Source: JADCCX01 sp031373545 (lineage in GTDB: Bacteria > Pseudomonadota > Alphaproteobacteria > Rhizobiales > Beijerinckiaceae). From it: DNA of 64,000 bases. Both the position numbers and the translations under genes were made by a program. The notes under the pieces were generated by a model, which made no database searches, was not told where the DNA came from, and saw only the letters and a list, made by a program, of their open reading frames with translations. This document shows, piece by piece, positions 51,620 through 61,326 of the stretch; within the stretch, counting starts at the first letter, position 1, and each line of letters begins with the position of its first letter. The stretch lies in contig JANMMT010000029.1 of NCBI GenBank assembly GCA_031373545.1, positions 1-64,000 of the forward strand. Direction: 5' to 3'.

Positions 51620-52678
51620 ATGAAAATGCTGCTCACCTGCATGGCTCTCATTCTGGGCGCGACGCCCACGCTGGCTGTTGATTATCTCCCCCCCTTCAGC
51701 ACGCGTTTGCCCGATATAAAGGCAACGAGCCGCCCTTGCGCGCCTTTGAGCGAGCCCGTCATCGGCCTTGATCTGCCCTCCAAATACGGGGCAGCCCGAC
51801 CGGCCTCGGGCAGCCGCCGCGACACGGTGGACAGTGCAGCGGAAGCGGCATTTTCCGAAGCGATGGCGCCCGTCAAAGCCTTCATGGGCGATGTGGTGAA
51901 GGCCGCAAATGACTATCAGCGCACAGGACGCATGAGCGCCGCGCACTGCGCACTTGATCATCTGGTGCATTGGGCCAGGAATGGCGCATTCAGCGAGCGG
52001 GCAAGCCATACATCGTGGTTCAAATCGGCAACGACGGTGGCCGGACTCTCGGCGGCTCTGATGCAAGTGGAGCCCGCGCTCGGGGAGCGTCAAGCGGATA
52101 TGGATTTGGTCCGCCTCTGGTTGAAGGGCCATGGGCTCGCCATCAGCGGTTACTTCGACGCGCTGCAGATGCCGCGCGCCGCCCGTAACAATCACCGGGC
52201 CTGGGCCGGGTTGGCCGTCGCCTCTGCGGGCGTGGTGGCCCGCGATGCCAAGCTGGTCGCCTGGGGCGCGGACTCGCTGCGCCTCGTCGCCTGCCAGGCC
52301 ACGGCGGAAGGGGCGCTGCCGCTGGAACTCGAGCGCGGCTCCAAGGCGCTGGATTATCACCTCTATGCGCTGGCTGCCCTCATGCCCCTTGCGGAGATCA
52401 CGGCGCGGGGCGGAGCCAAGCCCTATGAGACCTGCGCAGGCGCGCTGCATCGCATTGCGGATGTGACCGTCAAGGCGCTCGCCGATCCCACGTCGATGGC
52501 TGCTCTGACGGGGGCTACGCAAACCGACAAGCCACCCTCCCCCTCGAAGCTCGTGTTTCTCGAACCATACCTCGCGCGTTTTCCCGAACGGCTGCCCGAC
52601 GCGCGCCACCTGCTGAAGCAACGCCCGCTCGGACTGACAGATCTGGGCGGCAACCAGACGCTGCTTTACCGCCGGTAG
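51620..52678 (+). CDS. Alginate lyase, PL5 family (AlgL-like)
   Basis: A 352-residue exported enzyme. The signal peptide (about 1-19) ends at PTLA. The alpha/alpha barrel has the PL5 residues: ARNNHRAWAGLAVA with N191 and H192, and LPLELERGSKALDYHLYAL with R239 and Y246. It cleaves poly-mannuronate by beta-elimination in the periplasm. No alginate synthesis genes are in the window, so a catabolic or other uronate role is possible. Its upstream region is occupied by the MITE-like element, which must provide or shift its promoter. Confidence 0.85.
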   Translation: MKMLLTCMALILGATPTLAVDYLPPFSTRLPDIKATSRPCAPLSEPVIGLDLPSKYGAARPASGSRRDTVDSAAEAAFSEAMAPVKAFMGDVVKAANDYQRTGRMSAAHCALDHLVHWARNGAFSERASHTSWFKSATTVAGLSAALMQVEPALGERQADMDLVRLWLKGHGLAISGYFDALQMPRAARNNHRAWAGLAVASAGVVARDAKLVAWGADSLRLVACQATAEGALPLELERGSKALDYHLYALAALMPLAEITARGGAKPYETCAGALHRIADVTVKALADPTSMAALTGATQTDKPPSPSKLVFLEPYLARFPERLPDARHLLKQRPLGLTDLGGNQTLLYRR

Positions 52679-52706
52679 TCCACCGGGAGCGTGCGTGATT
52701 GTTGCG

Positions 52707-53894
52707 TCATGCCGCCGACCGTTCCCGCGCCTCGCGCTGGGGCTCGACCAGTTGCAGCGCTTCCATGATCGCCCGCGCGCTCACGGGCTTCTCCACGAAG
52801 CCATTGGCACCGGCACTGGCGAATGCCTCGCGATCGGCCGCGCCCACGCGCCCGCTTACGGGAATGACCGGGACTGTCGCCGTGGGGCCCTGCATGCGCC
52901 GGATCGCCTCCAGCGTCTCGACTCCGCTGATGCCGGGCAACGTCTGGTCCATCATCACAGCGGCGACGGCGCGGTCCGCCAGGAGCGCCAGCGCGGCTTC
53001 GCCACTGGCCGCCTCGATGCAACCATAGCCGAAATGCTCCAGAATGGCGCTGAGGATCATGCGGTTGGTGGCATTGTCATCCACCACGAGAATGGGCAAG
53101 CGCGACTGCGCGGGAATGAGCGGCGCGGGTTCACAGATTTCGGGCACCTGCACGACAGCTTCCGCCAGTTTCAGGCGCAGCGTGAACCAGAACGAAGCCC
53201 CCTGCCCCGGCTCGCTGGCGCAGCCGGCTTCGCCGCCCATCATCCGGGCAAACTTGCGCACGATGTTGAGGCCCAGCCCCGTGCCTTCGATGCTGTCATC
53301 GATGCGGCTGAAAGCCTTGAAAAGCTTGTCGCGTGCCGCGTCGTCAAATCCCGGGCCGGTGTCGCTCACGACAAAGCGCAGGCCAATGAAGGCCCCGCGC
53401 GTGTCCACGTGCTCAAGATCGAGAGAGATGGAGCCACGCGTAGTCACCTTGACGGCGTTGTCGATGAGATTCTCAAGCATCTGGCGAACCCGCCGACCAT
53501 CTCCCAGCAACGGGCGCGGCAAGGGTTCCGGTCGCTGGAGGCGAAACGCGAGGCCCTTGACCCGGGCGCGCGCCTCCGCAGCAATGCCCACCGCATCCAC
53601 CAGCGCCCCCAGATCGAACGGCTCCTCGCGCACATCGAAGGTGCGGCGCATAGGACCATCGGATTCGATCACCGTGTTGGCAACCGCCCGCAGATGCGCC
53701 GATGCCGCCTGCAGACCTTGCACGAGGCGGGCTTGCTCCGGATTGAGACCCGATGTCAGGAGAAGCTCGGTCAGTGCCTCAAGGCCACCCAACGGCGAGC
53801 GCAACTCATGGGCCACCTCGGCGAGAAAGCTCGCGGATTTCGTATTGCCCTGCTTCAAAACGCTGGTCATTGCCCTGTCCCACCGCTCATGCAC
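52707..53894 (-). CDS. Soluble hybrid histidine kinase (HisKA-HATPase-REC)
   Basis: A 395-residue protein with no sensor or membrane segment. H29 in the H box AEVAHELRSPLGG, N146 in LIDNAV, G1 DTGPGF and G2 GTGLGLNIV form the kinase; a receiver domain follows (about 267-385) with D272/D273, phospho-acceptor D316 in MMDQTLPG and the lysine of FVEKP. Input must come from a partner or the cytoplasm. ATG 53894 is used; ATG 53870 is an alternative that would place the H box 20 residues from the N-terminus. Confidence 0.9.
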   Translation of the reverse strand: MHERWDRAMTSVLKQGNTKSASFLAEVAHELRSPLGGLEALTELLLTSGLNPEQARLVQGLQAASAHLRAVANTVIESDGPMRRTFDVREEPFDLGALVDAVGIAAEARARVKGLAFRLQRPEPLPRPLLGDGRRVRQMLENLIDNAVKVTTRGSISLDLEHVDTRGAFIGLRFVVSDTGPGFDDAARDKLFKAFSRIDDSIEGTGLGLNIVRKFARMMGGEAGCASEPGQGASFWFTLRLKLAEAVVQVPEICEPAPLIPAQSRLPILVVDDNATNRMILSAILEHFGYGCIEAASGEAALALLADRAVAAVMMDQTLPGISGVETLEAIRRMQGPTATVPVIPVSGRVGAADREAFASAGANGFVEKPVSARAIMEALQLVEPQREARERSAA

Positions 53895-54023
53895 CTGATC
53901 GGCAGGGTCGAAACTACAGAAGGGCCGTTACGGCAGGCCTAAGAAAAGAGCAGGTCCATGATTTCGTGCGGACGTTGCAAATTTTTCCTTTCACGATCAG
54001 CTTAAAAGCGGCACGCCTCTTTC

Positions 54024-54968
54024 ATGTTCGACACACCCGCCTTCCAGACACTGGCCATTGTGCTGCCCATCTTCGTGCTGATTGCCTTTGGTTACGGTGT
54101 CGCCGCTTTGGGCTGGCTCAAGGACAACGTGGCGGATGCGCTGTCGGAATTCGTGTTCATCGTTGCCATTCCCATCCTGCTGTTTCGCACGCTGGCGACC
54201 GCGCCCTGGCCGGAAAGCCAGCCCTGGTTCTACTGGGCCGCATATTTTGGCGCGCTGGCGCTCATCTGGGCCCTGACCACGGCTTTGGCCCGGCGTTTAT
54301 TCGCGCTGTCAGGACAGGATGTGCCGCTGGCCGCCTTTACAGCCGCGCAGTCCAACACAGTGTTCGTAGGCATTCCACTGGTGCTCAACGCTTTCGGCGA
54401 TCAGGGCTCCGTGCCGCTGTTCCTGCTGCTGGCCATCCACCTGCCCATCACGATGACAGCTGCGACGCTGCTGGTGGAGAACAAGGGGCTGGGCCTCACC
54501 CAAAGCCGCGAGATGCTGATGAAGCTGGTGGCGCATCCCATTCTCATCGGCATCTTTGCGGGCCTCGTCTTCCGCGTCTCGGGCCTGGCCATGCCCGCCC
54601 CTGTCGCGATGGCCTCCAAACTCATGGCGGATGCGGCGGCCCCGACTGCGCTGTTCGCGCTCGGCATGACGCTGCGCCGTTACGGCCTTGGCGAACCGCT
54701 GGAGCTGGTCGCGTTGATCTCCGGCTTGAAGCTCATCGTGCATCCGGCGCTGGTCTATGTGCTGGCCTTCCACCTGCTGCCCATGCCGCCGGTCTGGGCC
54801 GCCGTGGCGGTGTTGTTTGCGGCCTGCCCCTGCGGGGTGAATGCCTACTTGCTGGCGCAGCGCTATGACAGGGGTGTGGCGTTGTCCTCGGGCGCGATTG
54901 CGCTGTCCACCCTGCTGGCGGTGGTGACCGCGAGTTTCTGGGTGTGGATGGTTTCAGGCGTCCGGTAG
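54024..54968 (+). CDS. AEC family transporter (auxin efflux carrier-like)
   Basis: A 314-residue permease of ten helices in two five-helix halves: TLAIVLPIFVLIAFGYG at the start, SNTVFVGIPLVLNAFGDQG in helix 4 and VLFAACPCGVNAYLLAQRY near the end. Bacterial members export or take up organic acids such as malonate or malate; the substrate is unknown. Its end overlaps the convergent gluQ by 15 bases. Confidence 0.88.
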   Translation: MFDTPAFQTLAIVLPIFVLIAFGYGVAALGWLKDNVADALSEFVFIVAIPILLFRTLATAPWPESQPWFYWAAYFGALALIWALTTALARRLFALSGQDVPLAAFTAAQSNTVFVGIPLVLNAFGDQGSVPLFLLLAIHLPITMTAATLLVENKGLGLTQSREMLMKLVAHPILIGIFAGLVFRVSGLAMPAPVAMASKLMADAAAPTALFALGMTLRRYGLGEPLELVALISGLKLIVHPALVYVLAFHLLPMPPVWAAVAVLFAACPCGVNAYLLAQRYDRGVALSSGAIALSTLLAVVTASFWVWMVSGVR

Positions 54969-55820
54969 GGCGGCCCGCCGTCGCACGTCATCGGCCCTCA
55001 CACCCGCCGCGCGCAGATCAGCCAGCGCAGGCGAGCCACGGCTCTTGGCAAGCTTGTCACCATCTGTGTCCAGAACCAGGGCGTGGTGGTGATACTGCGG
55101 CGCGGGCAGGCCAAGCAGCGTCTGCAGCACCCGGTGGATCGCCGTGGCGTGATAGAGGTCGCGCCCGCGCACCACATGGGTCACGCCTTGGGCCGCATCA
55201 TCCAGCACGACCGCGATGTGGTAGCTCGCGGGAAATTCCTTGCGGCGGATGACGGCATCGCCCCAGGCCGCCGCATCGCCCTGCACGGCATGCGTTGCGC
55301 CCGGCAGCCCTTCTTCCCAAGCAAGGGCAGCGCCGATGCGGGCCAATGCGTCATCCATTTTCAGGCGGAGCACATGCGGCTCGCCCAGGGCCAACCGGCG
55401 AACCACCGTCGCTTCCGGCAAGTGGCGGCAGAACCCATCATAGCGGTGTATTGAATCGGGATCGCGCGGGTGGTTGCGCGCATGCCCACTCGCCCGCTGC
55501 AGCAGCGCCGCACGCGTGCAGAAGCAAGGGTAAGTCAGGCCTTGCGCGGCTAGCTTGTCCAGCGCTTCGGCGTAGATGGCAAAACGCGTGGACTGGCGCA
55601 GCACAGGCTGTTCAAAGCGCAGGCCGAGCCAGGCGAGATCGTCGAGGATGGCCTCTATGAATTCATCGCGCGCGCGGGCGGTGTCGATGTCCTCGATGCG
55701 AAGCAGCAGTCGACCGCCCATGCGCTCTGCCAGCCGGGCATTGAGCAGCACCGAGGCCGCATGGCCCAGATGCAGGCGGCCATTGGGGCTGGGGGCAAAG
55801 CGGAAAACGGGTGGCGACAT
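54954..55820 (-). CDS. gluQ: Glutamyl-Q tRNA(Asp) synthetase
   Basis: A 288-residue truncated class I glutamyl-tRNA synthetase: FAPSPNGRLHLGHAASVL (HLGH), RIEDIDTARARDEFIEAI and the KMSKS equivalent KLAKSRGS near the end, with no anticodon-binding domain. A zinc-type CFC (YPCFCTRAAL) is present. It glutamylates queuosine in tRNA-Asp. Divergent from the alkA-like gene with 41 bases between starts. Confidence 0.93.
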   Translation of the reverse strand: MSPPVFRFAPSPNGRLHLGHAASVLLNARLAERMGGRLLLRIEDIDTARARDEFIEAILDDLAWLGLRFEQPVLRQSTRFAIYAEALDKLAAQGLTYPCFCTRAALLQRASGHARNHPRDPDSIHRYDGFCRHLPEATVVRRLALGEPHVLRLKMDDALARIGAALAWEEGLPGATHAVQGDAAAWGDAVIRRKEFPASYHIAVVLDDAAQGVTHVVRGRDLYHATAIHRVLQTLLGLPAPQYHHHALVLDTDGDKLAKSRGSPALADLRAAGVRADDVRRRAALPDA

Positions 55821-55861
55821 CGCATAGGATCTAGCAGAAACTGTTGTATGGATGGAAACGC

Positions 55862-56506
55862 ATGCACCGCATTATTGCCACGACAGATGACATTCTCGAA
55901 GGCATGACCGCGCTGGCGGAACGCTGCGAGGTCGTCCGTCGCCTGCAAGGGCAGACCAACATGCCTCCGCTGCGCCGCAGTCTCGTCGGGCTGGATGGAT
56001 TGCTCAAGATCATCGTGGGGCAGCAGGTCTCCGTAGCGGCGGCCAACGCAATCTGGGCCAGGTTCGTGGGGCAGTTTCCCGCGCGCGGCCCCGAAATTAT
56101 GCTTGCCGCCACCGATGAAGCGCTGCGCAGCGCGGGTTTGTCCGCCCCCAAGGTGCGCACGATCCGTGCGATCGCCGCCGCCTTGCAGGAGGGCACGCTG
56201 GTGCTGGACGATCTGGCCGTCATGTCCGCCGATGCGGCCAAGGCGCAGATGGTGATGGTGAAGGGCATTGGCCCCTGGACCGCCGACATCTACCTGATGT
56301 TCTGCCTGGGACATGCCGATGCCTTTGCCCCCGGAGACCTTGCCTTGCAGGAGGCCATCAAAATCGCCTTCAAACTGCCTGAGCGCCCCGATGCGCGCGA
56401 AACAGCGCTGATCGCGGAACGTTGGCGGCCGTGGAGGGCCGTCGCGGCGCGCTGGCTCTGGGATTATTACAAGGTGGCCAAATCCCGCGAGGGTGTGGCG
56501 GGGTGA
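55862..56506 (+). CDS. alkA: DNA-3-methyladenine glycosylase (AlkA-like, HhH-GPD)
   Basis: A 214-residue base excision glycosylase: LLKIIVGQQVSVAAANAIWARF, the helix-hairpin-helix VMVKGIGPWTADIYLMFCLGHADAFAPGDLALQ with catalytic Asp in PGDLAL, and a C-terminal WRPWRAVAARWLWDYY. It removes alkylated bases. It lacks the N-terminal domain of E. coli AlkA, as short forms do. ATG 55862 is preferred over an in-frame TTG at 55844. Confidence 0.9.
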   Translation: MHRIIATTDDILEGMTALAERCEVVRRLQGQTNMPPLRRSLVGLDGLLKIIVGQQVSVAAANAIWARFVGQFPARGPEIMLAATDEALRSAGLSAPKVRTIRAIAAALQEGTLVLDDLAVMSADAAKAQMVMVKGIGPWTADIYLMFCLGHADAFAPGDLALQEAIKIAFKLPERPDARETALIAERWRPWRAVAARWLWDYYKVAKSREGVAG

Positions 56507-56546
56507 ACGCAACCCTGCTATCCGGGTGGCGTCATTGGAGCTTTGC

Positions 56547-57221
56547 ATGACCCCTCTTGATGGACCAGTTCTTGATGGACCGCGCCTGGCCCCCAAGTCC
56601 GGCAGCGCCAAACAGCTCGTGGTGTTTCTCCATGGCTACGGGGCCGATGGCAACGACCTCATCGGCATTGGCCGCCAGTGGGCTGCGCTGATGCCCGATG
56701 CGGCGTTTTCATCCCCCCACGCACCCGAGCCCTGCGTCATGAATCCATCGGGCAAACAGTGGTTCGGCCTCACCTTCCGTGACCCCAACGAGCGCTGGGT
56801 TGGTGTCAACCAGGCGCGTCCGGCGCTCGATGCTTACCTCGACGCAGAACTGGCACGCTACGGGCTGGATGACAGCAAGCTTGTGCTCGTGGGCTTCAGC
56901 CAGGGCACGATGATGGCCCTGCATGTGGGCCTGCGCCGCGCCAAGGCCGCCGCCGCGATCGTGGGCTATTCCGGCATGCTGGCGGGGGATGAGCATCTCA
57001 AAGCCGAGGCGACCGTGAAGCCGCCCGTGCTGCTCATCCACGGCGATCAGGATGAGGTCATTCCGGTGCAGGCGCTGTTTGTGGCCGCGAATGCCTTGGG
57101 CGCGGCGGAGATACCGGCGGAGTGGCACATCTCGGCGGGCCTGGGCCATGGCATCGACCCCGAGGGCCTGATGCACGGCCTCACCTTCATGGCGAAGGCT
57201 TTGAAACTGCGGATCGGTTGA
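56547..57221 (+). CDS. Phospholipase/carboxylesterase family hydrolase
   Basis: A 224-residue alpha/beta hydrolase of the carboxylesterase/thioesterase class: VVFLHGYGADGNDLIGIG (oxyanion loop), nucleophile LVGFSQGTMMALHVG, Asp in LLIHGDQDEVIPV and His in SAGLGHGIDPEG. It cleaves short-chain esters or lysophospholipids. The ATG at 56547 has GGAG seven bases before it; it follows the alkA-like gene by 40 bases and may be co-transcribed. Confidence 0.9.
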   Translation: MTPLDGPVLDGPRLAPKSGSAKQLVVFLHGYGADGNDLIGIGRQWAALMPDAAFSSPHAPEPCVMNPSGKQWFGLTFRDPNERWVGVNQARPALDAYLDAELARYGLDDSKLVLVGFSQGTMMALHVGLRRAKAAAAIVGYSGMLAGDEHLKAEATVKPPVLLIHGDQDEVIPVQALFVAANALGAAEIPAEWHISAGLGHGIDPEGLMHGLTFMAKALKLRIG

Positions 57222-57224
57222 ACG

Positions 57225-57788
57225 TCAAGCAATTTGATAGAAAAGCAGCTTCCTGTGGCTGCCGGTCTGCTTGAACAGGCCTTCGCGGGTCAGCTTTTCC
57301 ACGATCGGAGCGGTGTTCTTCCAGCCATCCGAGCCGGTATAGAACACGATCTCGCCGTGCGGGTTCATCTGCTCGCAGAGGCGGCGCAGCACATCCTCAT
57401 CGGTCATGCCGCCGTAGCTCGCGGTTTTCTCGCTCCAGAATTCGCCCAGATGAAACATCGTGGCAATGTCGAATTTTGGCAGCAGCTTGCCATTGAAGAG
57501 ATAGATGTCGCCGAAATGCATGGTGTAATTGCGCGACAGGCGCGGCTCGGCAATCGCCATCTGCACGAAGGCTTCGGTCTCACCGGGCGAGGCCGTGACG
57601 CCGATGAAGTGGTTCGGCTCGCCGTTCTTCAGGTTCTCGACACCCACCAAATGATGGCTGCCGGTTCCGAAGTGGTAGATGACTTTGCCCATGATCCCGG
57701 TGTCCTTGATCCATTCCATGAAATGCAGATCGCAGGGGCACAGATCGAGATTGAGATCCCAGCTGGCATCCCAGAATTGCATGGTCAT
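57225..57788 (-). CDS. Conserved hypothetical protein
   Basis: A 187-residue soluble protein that I cannot place in a named family. It has a Rossmann-like pattern: VIYHFGTGSHHLVG, a strand FDIATMFHLGEFWSEK and GEIVFYTGSDGWKNTAPIVEKL, which loosely recalls SAM-dependent methyltransferases but without a clear glycine loop. An unusual CPCDLHFMEW near residues 17-26 has two cysteines and a histidine. GGAG is eight bases before ATG 57788. It converges on the esterase gene with three bases between. Confidence 0.5.
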   Translation of the reverse strand: MTMQFWDASWDLNLDLCPCDLHFMEWIKDTGIMGKVIYHFGTGSHHLVGVENLKNGEPNHFIGVTASPGETEAFVQMAIAEPRLSRNYTMHFGDIYLFNGKLLPKFDIATMFHLGEFWSEKTASYGGMTDEDVLRRLCEQMNPHGEIVFYTGSDGWKNTAPIVEKLTREGLFKQTGSHRKLLFYQIA

Positions 57789-57852
57789 GGCGGTGTCTCC
57801 GAAGGGCCTCGTCGCTCGTTAGCCGAGACATTGTGACCGGGAGTTGAATGAA

Positions 57853-58998
<1,146 letters not shown>

Positions 58999-59031
58999 GG
59001 TGTCTTTCTTCAAACGGAGTGTTTCGCCAGC

Positions 59032-60198
59032 TTAGGCCGCGCGGCACTCGGCAATCAAGCGGCGCAAGAAGGCGTTGCAATTGTCGAGTTCGGACAGGGC
59101 GATCCATTCATCGGGCTTGTGCGCCTGCTCGATATTACCCGGCCCCACCACCACGGAAGGGATGCCCGCGATGGATTGGAACAGACTGGCCTCGGTGCCA
59201 TAAGCGACCTTCGCGTGGTCGTTGCGGTTGGCAAGGCGCTTGGCCAGCGTCACGGCATCATGGTCAGGCGCGGTTTCCAACGCGGGCAGTTGCGGGCGCA
59301 GCTCGAAAGAAAAACCCGCCTCGGGGTCGATTGCCTGCATCCTGGGCGTCAATTCATCCTCGGCGTAGCGAATGAGCTGGTTGATGTAGGTCATGGGATC
59401 ATCCGCGCTGATGGAGCGGCACTCGAACCAGCCCTCCGCATGATGCGGCACGATGTTGGGTGAGGTGCCGCCGCTGAAGACGCCGCAGTGCAATGTGGAA
59501 TGGGGCACGTCGTAGAGCGGGTCGCGGCGTCCGTCGGCTTCCAGCGCCTCCTCCATGTCCTTCAGGCGGGCGATCACCCGCGCGCCGTATTCGACGGCAT
59601 TCACACCCTGGGGCGCGATGGAGGAATGCGCCGCCTTGCCCCGCACCTGCATGTGCACGCGCTGGCCGCCCTTGTGGCCGATCACCACCTGCATGGAGGA
59701 CGGCTCGCCGATGAAGGCGGCCAGAGGCTTTGGTTCACGCGGGGCGATCTTGTGCAGCATGTCACGGACGCCGATGCAGCCGACCTCCTCATCGTAACTG
59801 TAGGCGAGGTGGATGGGTGTCTTCAGCTCAGCCTTCACCATCTCGGGCACCATCGCCAGCGTGCAGGCGAGAAAGCCCTTCATGTCGCAGGCGCCGCGCC
59901 CATAGGCACGGTCTTCGCTCACGCGCAGCGCAAAGGGGTCCGTGGCCCAGACCTGCTCATCCACAGGCACCACGTCCATATGGGCCGAAAGCACGTAGCC
60001 GGGAACGTCCTTCGGGCCGATGATGGCATAGAGGCTGTGCTTCTGCCCTGTGGCATCCGGAAAGCGCTCCACTTCAATGCCGTACCGCGCAAGGTAATCC
60101 GTAATCCAATCCGCACAGGGAATGTTGCTGTTGCGGCTCGTGGTGTCGAACCCCACCAGCGCAGTCAGGATCTCGAGGGTGGTCGTGCGGTCAGTCAT
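59032..60198 (-). CDS. argE: Acetylornithine deacetylase
   Basis: A 388-residue M20 enzyme: LSAHMDVVPVDEQ with the first zinc His, YGRGACDMKGFLA, SYDEEVGCIGV with the catalytic Glu, the dimerisation domain with HKGGQRVHMQVRGKAAHSS, and a C-terminal HKPDEWIALSEL His ligand. It frees ornithine for arginine synthesis. The order LysR, argE, lyase on one strand with short gaps (9 and 33 bases) suggests one transcript. Confidence 0.92.
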   Translation of the reverse strand: MTDRTTTLEILTALVGFDTTSRNSNIPCADWITDYLARYGIEVERFPDATGQKHSLYAIIGPKDVPGYVLSAHMDVVPVDEQVWATDPFALRVSEDRAYGRGACDMKGFLACTLAMVPEMVKAELKTPIHLAYSYDEEVGCIGVRDMLHKIAPREPKPLAAFIGEPSSMQVVIGHKGGQRVHMQVRGKAAHSSIAPQGVNAVEYGARVIARLKDMEEALEADGRRDPLYDVPHSTLHCGVFSGGTSPNIVPHHAEGWFECRSISADDPMTYINQLIRYAEDELTPRMQAIDPEAGFSFELRPQLPALETAPDHDAVTLAKRLANRNDHAKVAYGTEASLFQSIAGIPSVVVGPGNIEQAHKPDEWIALSELDNCNAFLRRLIAECRAA

Positions 60199-60207
60199 GA
60201 CAGGCTT

Positions 60208-61140
60208 TCAGTGCACAGGTGTGGAGAGGCCATCCGCCGCCTGCTCGCGGCGAATGAAATCCGCAAAGCGGCGGGCGGCGGGCGGAGTGGGAATCGCGGC
60301 TGGAAAAACGAAGGCGGTCTCGAAGGGCACCAGCGGCGCAAAGGGGATAAGCGCCACATCCCCATCGCCCCGAAACGCCACCGGGAACGGATTGAGCAGC
60401 GTGAAACCCAGGCCGCTGCGGGCCAGTTCATAGGCCACGGCGGAGGTGGCGGCCTCCACGACAATCCGCGGGCGCACACCCTCAGCGGCGAAGATGCGAT
60501 CGAGAATCGCGCGCACGGCAAAGCGGCGCGTCAGCGCAATGAAGTTCTCACCGTCGAGATCGGCAGCCTTGAGTTCCGCCATGCCCGCAAGACGGTGACT
60601 GCGTGACACGACCACATGAATACGCGCCCGCCGGAACGGCTCAAACACGACAGTGGGCACAGCCGGCTGTGCATCGCTGATGCCGATGTCGAAGCTGCCC
60701 TCGGCGGTTTTGGCGAGGACGTCGCCCGTGGTGCCGACCTCGATCAGCAGATGTGTCTGCGGCTCGGAGCGCGCGAAGGCCGCCAGCAGCGGCGGCAAAA
60801 ACCGATGCGCGATGGTCGGCGGCGCGATGAGGCGGATGCTGGCGGGCTGGCCTTTTTCCGGGTTGCTGCGCCCCACCCGGTCCAGCGTGTCGAACACGGG
60901 CTGCGTGGATTGATAGAGGATCAAGCCTTCGGGCGTGGGCACAAGCCGCCCGCCCTCGCGCACGAACAGTTGCTTGCCGATGCGCGCCTCCAGTTGTTGA
61001 ATCGCACGGGAAATGGCGGGCTGCGACAGGCCCAGCAGACTGGCCGCCGATGTGGTCTTGCGCGATTCAATCAGCGCATGCAGCGCTTCAAGCTCCCGCA
61101 GTGTCGGGCGCTGATCACGGTTGTGTTGGCTTAAATGCAT
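60208..61140 (-). CDS. LysR family transcriptional regulator
   Basis: A 310-residue regulator: N-terminal winged helix TLRELEALHALIESRKTTSAASLLGLSQPAISRAIQQLEARIG (about 13-55) and a substrate-binding domain (about 100-295). It is divergent from the peptide-type ABC importer and separated by 186 bases holding a 7-bp inverted repeat. By the usual LysR pattern it probably controls the importer, itself and perhaps argE. Confidence 0.93.
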   Translation of the reverse strand: MHLSQHNRDQRPTLRELEALHALIESRKTTSAASLLGLSQPAISRAIQQLEARIGKQLFVREGGRLVPTPEGLILYQSTQPVFDTLDRVGRSNPEKGQPASIRLIAPPTIAHRFLPPLLAAFARSEPQTHLLIEVGTTGDVLAKTAEGSFDIGISDAQPAVPTVVFEPFRRARIHVVVSRSHRLAGMAELKAADLDGENFIALTRRFAVRAILDRIFAAEGVRPRIVVEAATSAVAYELARSGLGFTLLNPFPVAFRGDGDVALIPFAPLVPFETAFVFPAAIPTPPAARRFADFIRREQAADGLSTPVH

Positions 61141-61178
61141 ATTTTTATGCGCTCATCACATACTTATCCGGCTTTACA

Positions 61179-61200
61179 ATGCTATCAACGCATATAGCAT
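61179..61200. promoter_or_regulatory. Putative LysR-type binding site
   Basis: A perfect inverted repeat ATGCTAT-N8-ATAGCAT lies in the AT-rich region between the lysR gene and the divergent importer. It contains T-N11-A spacing as expected for LysR-type regulators. Confidence 0.6.
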
Positions 61201-61326
61201 GCCGTCAACTGCCACTCCCGCATTTCGCCCTTGAACACGGCGCGCAGGAGTGCAGATTGAAAAGAATGTGGGCGGGAAGCCGATAAGGCCTTCCAGGCGC
61301 TCGTGATCATTTGAGGGAGTTCAGGA

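Noticed and set aside
51479..52621. Open frame of 380 codons on the minus strand running out of the MITE-like element
   Set aside because: It is antisense to the PL5 lyase and shows no transposase motif (no DDE pattern or IS5/IS630 signature).
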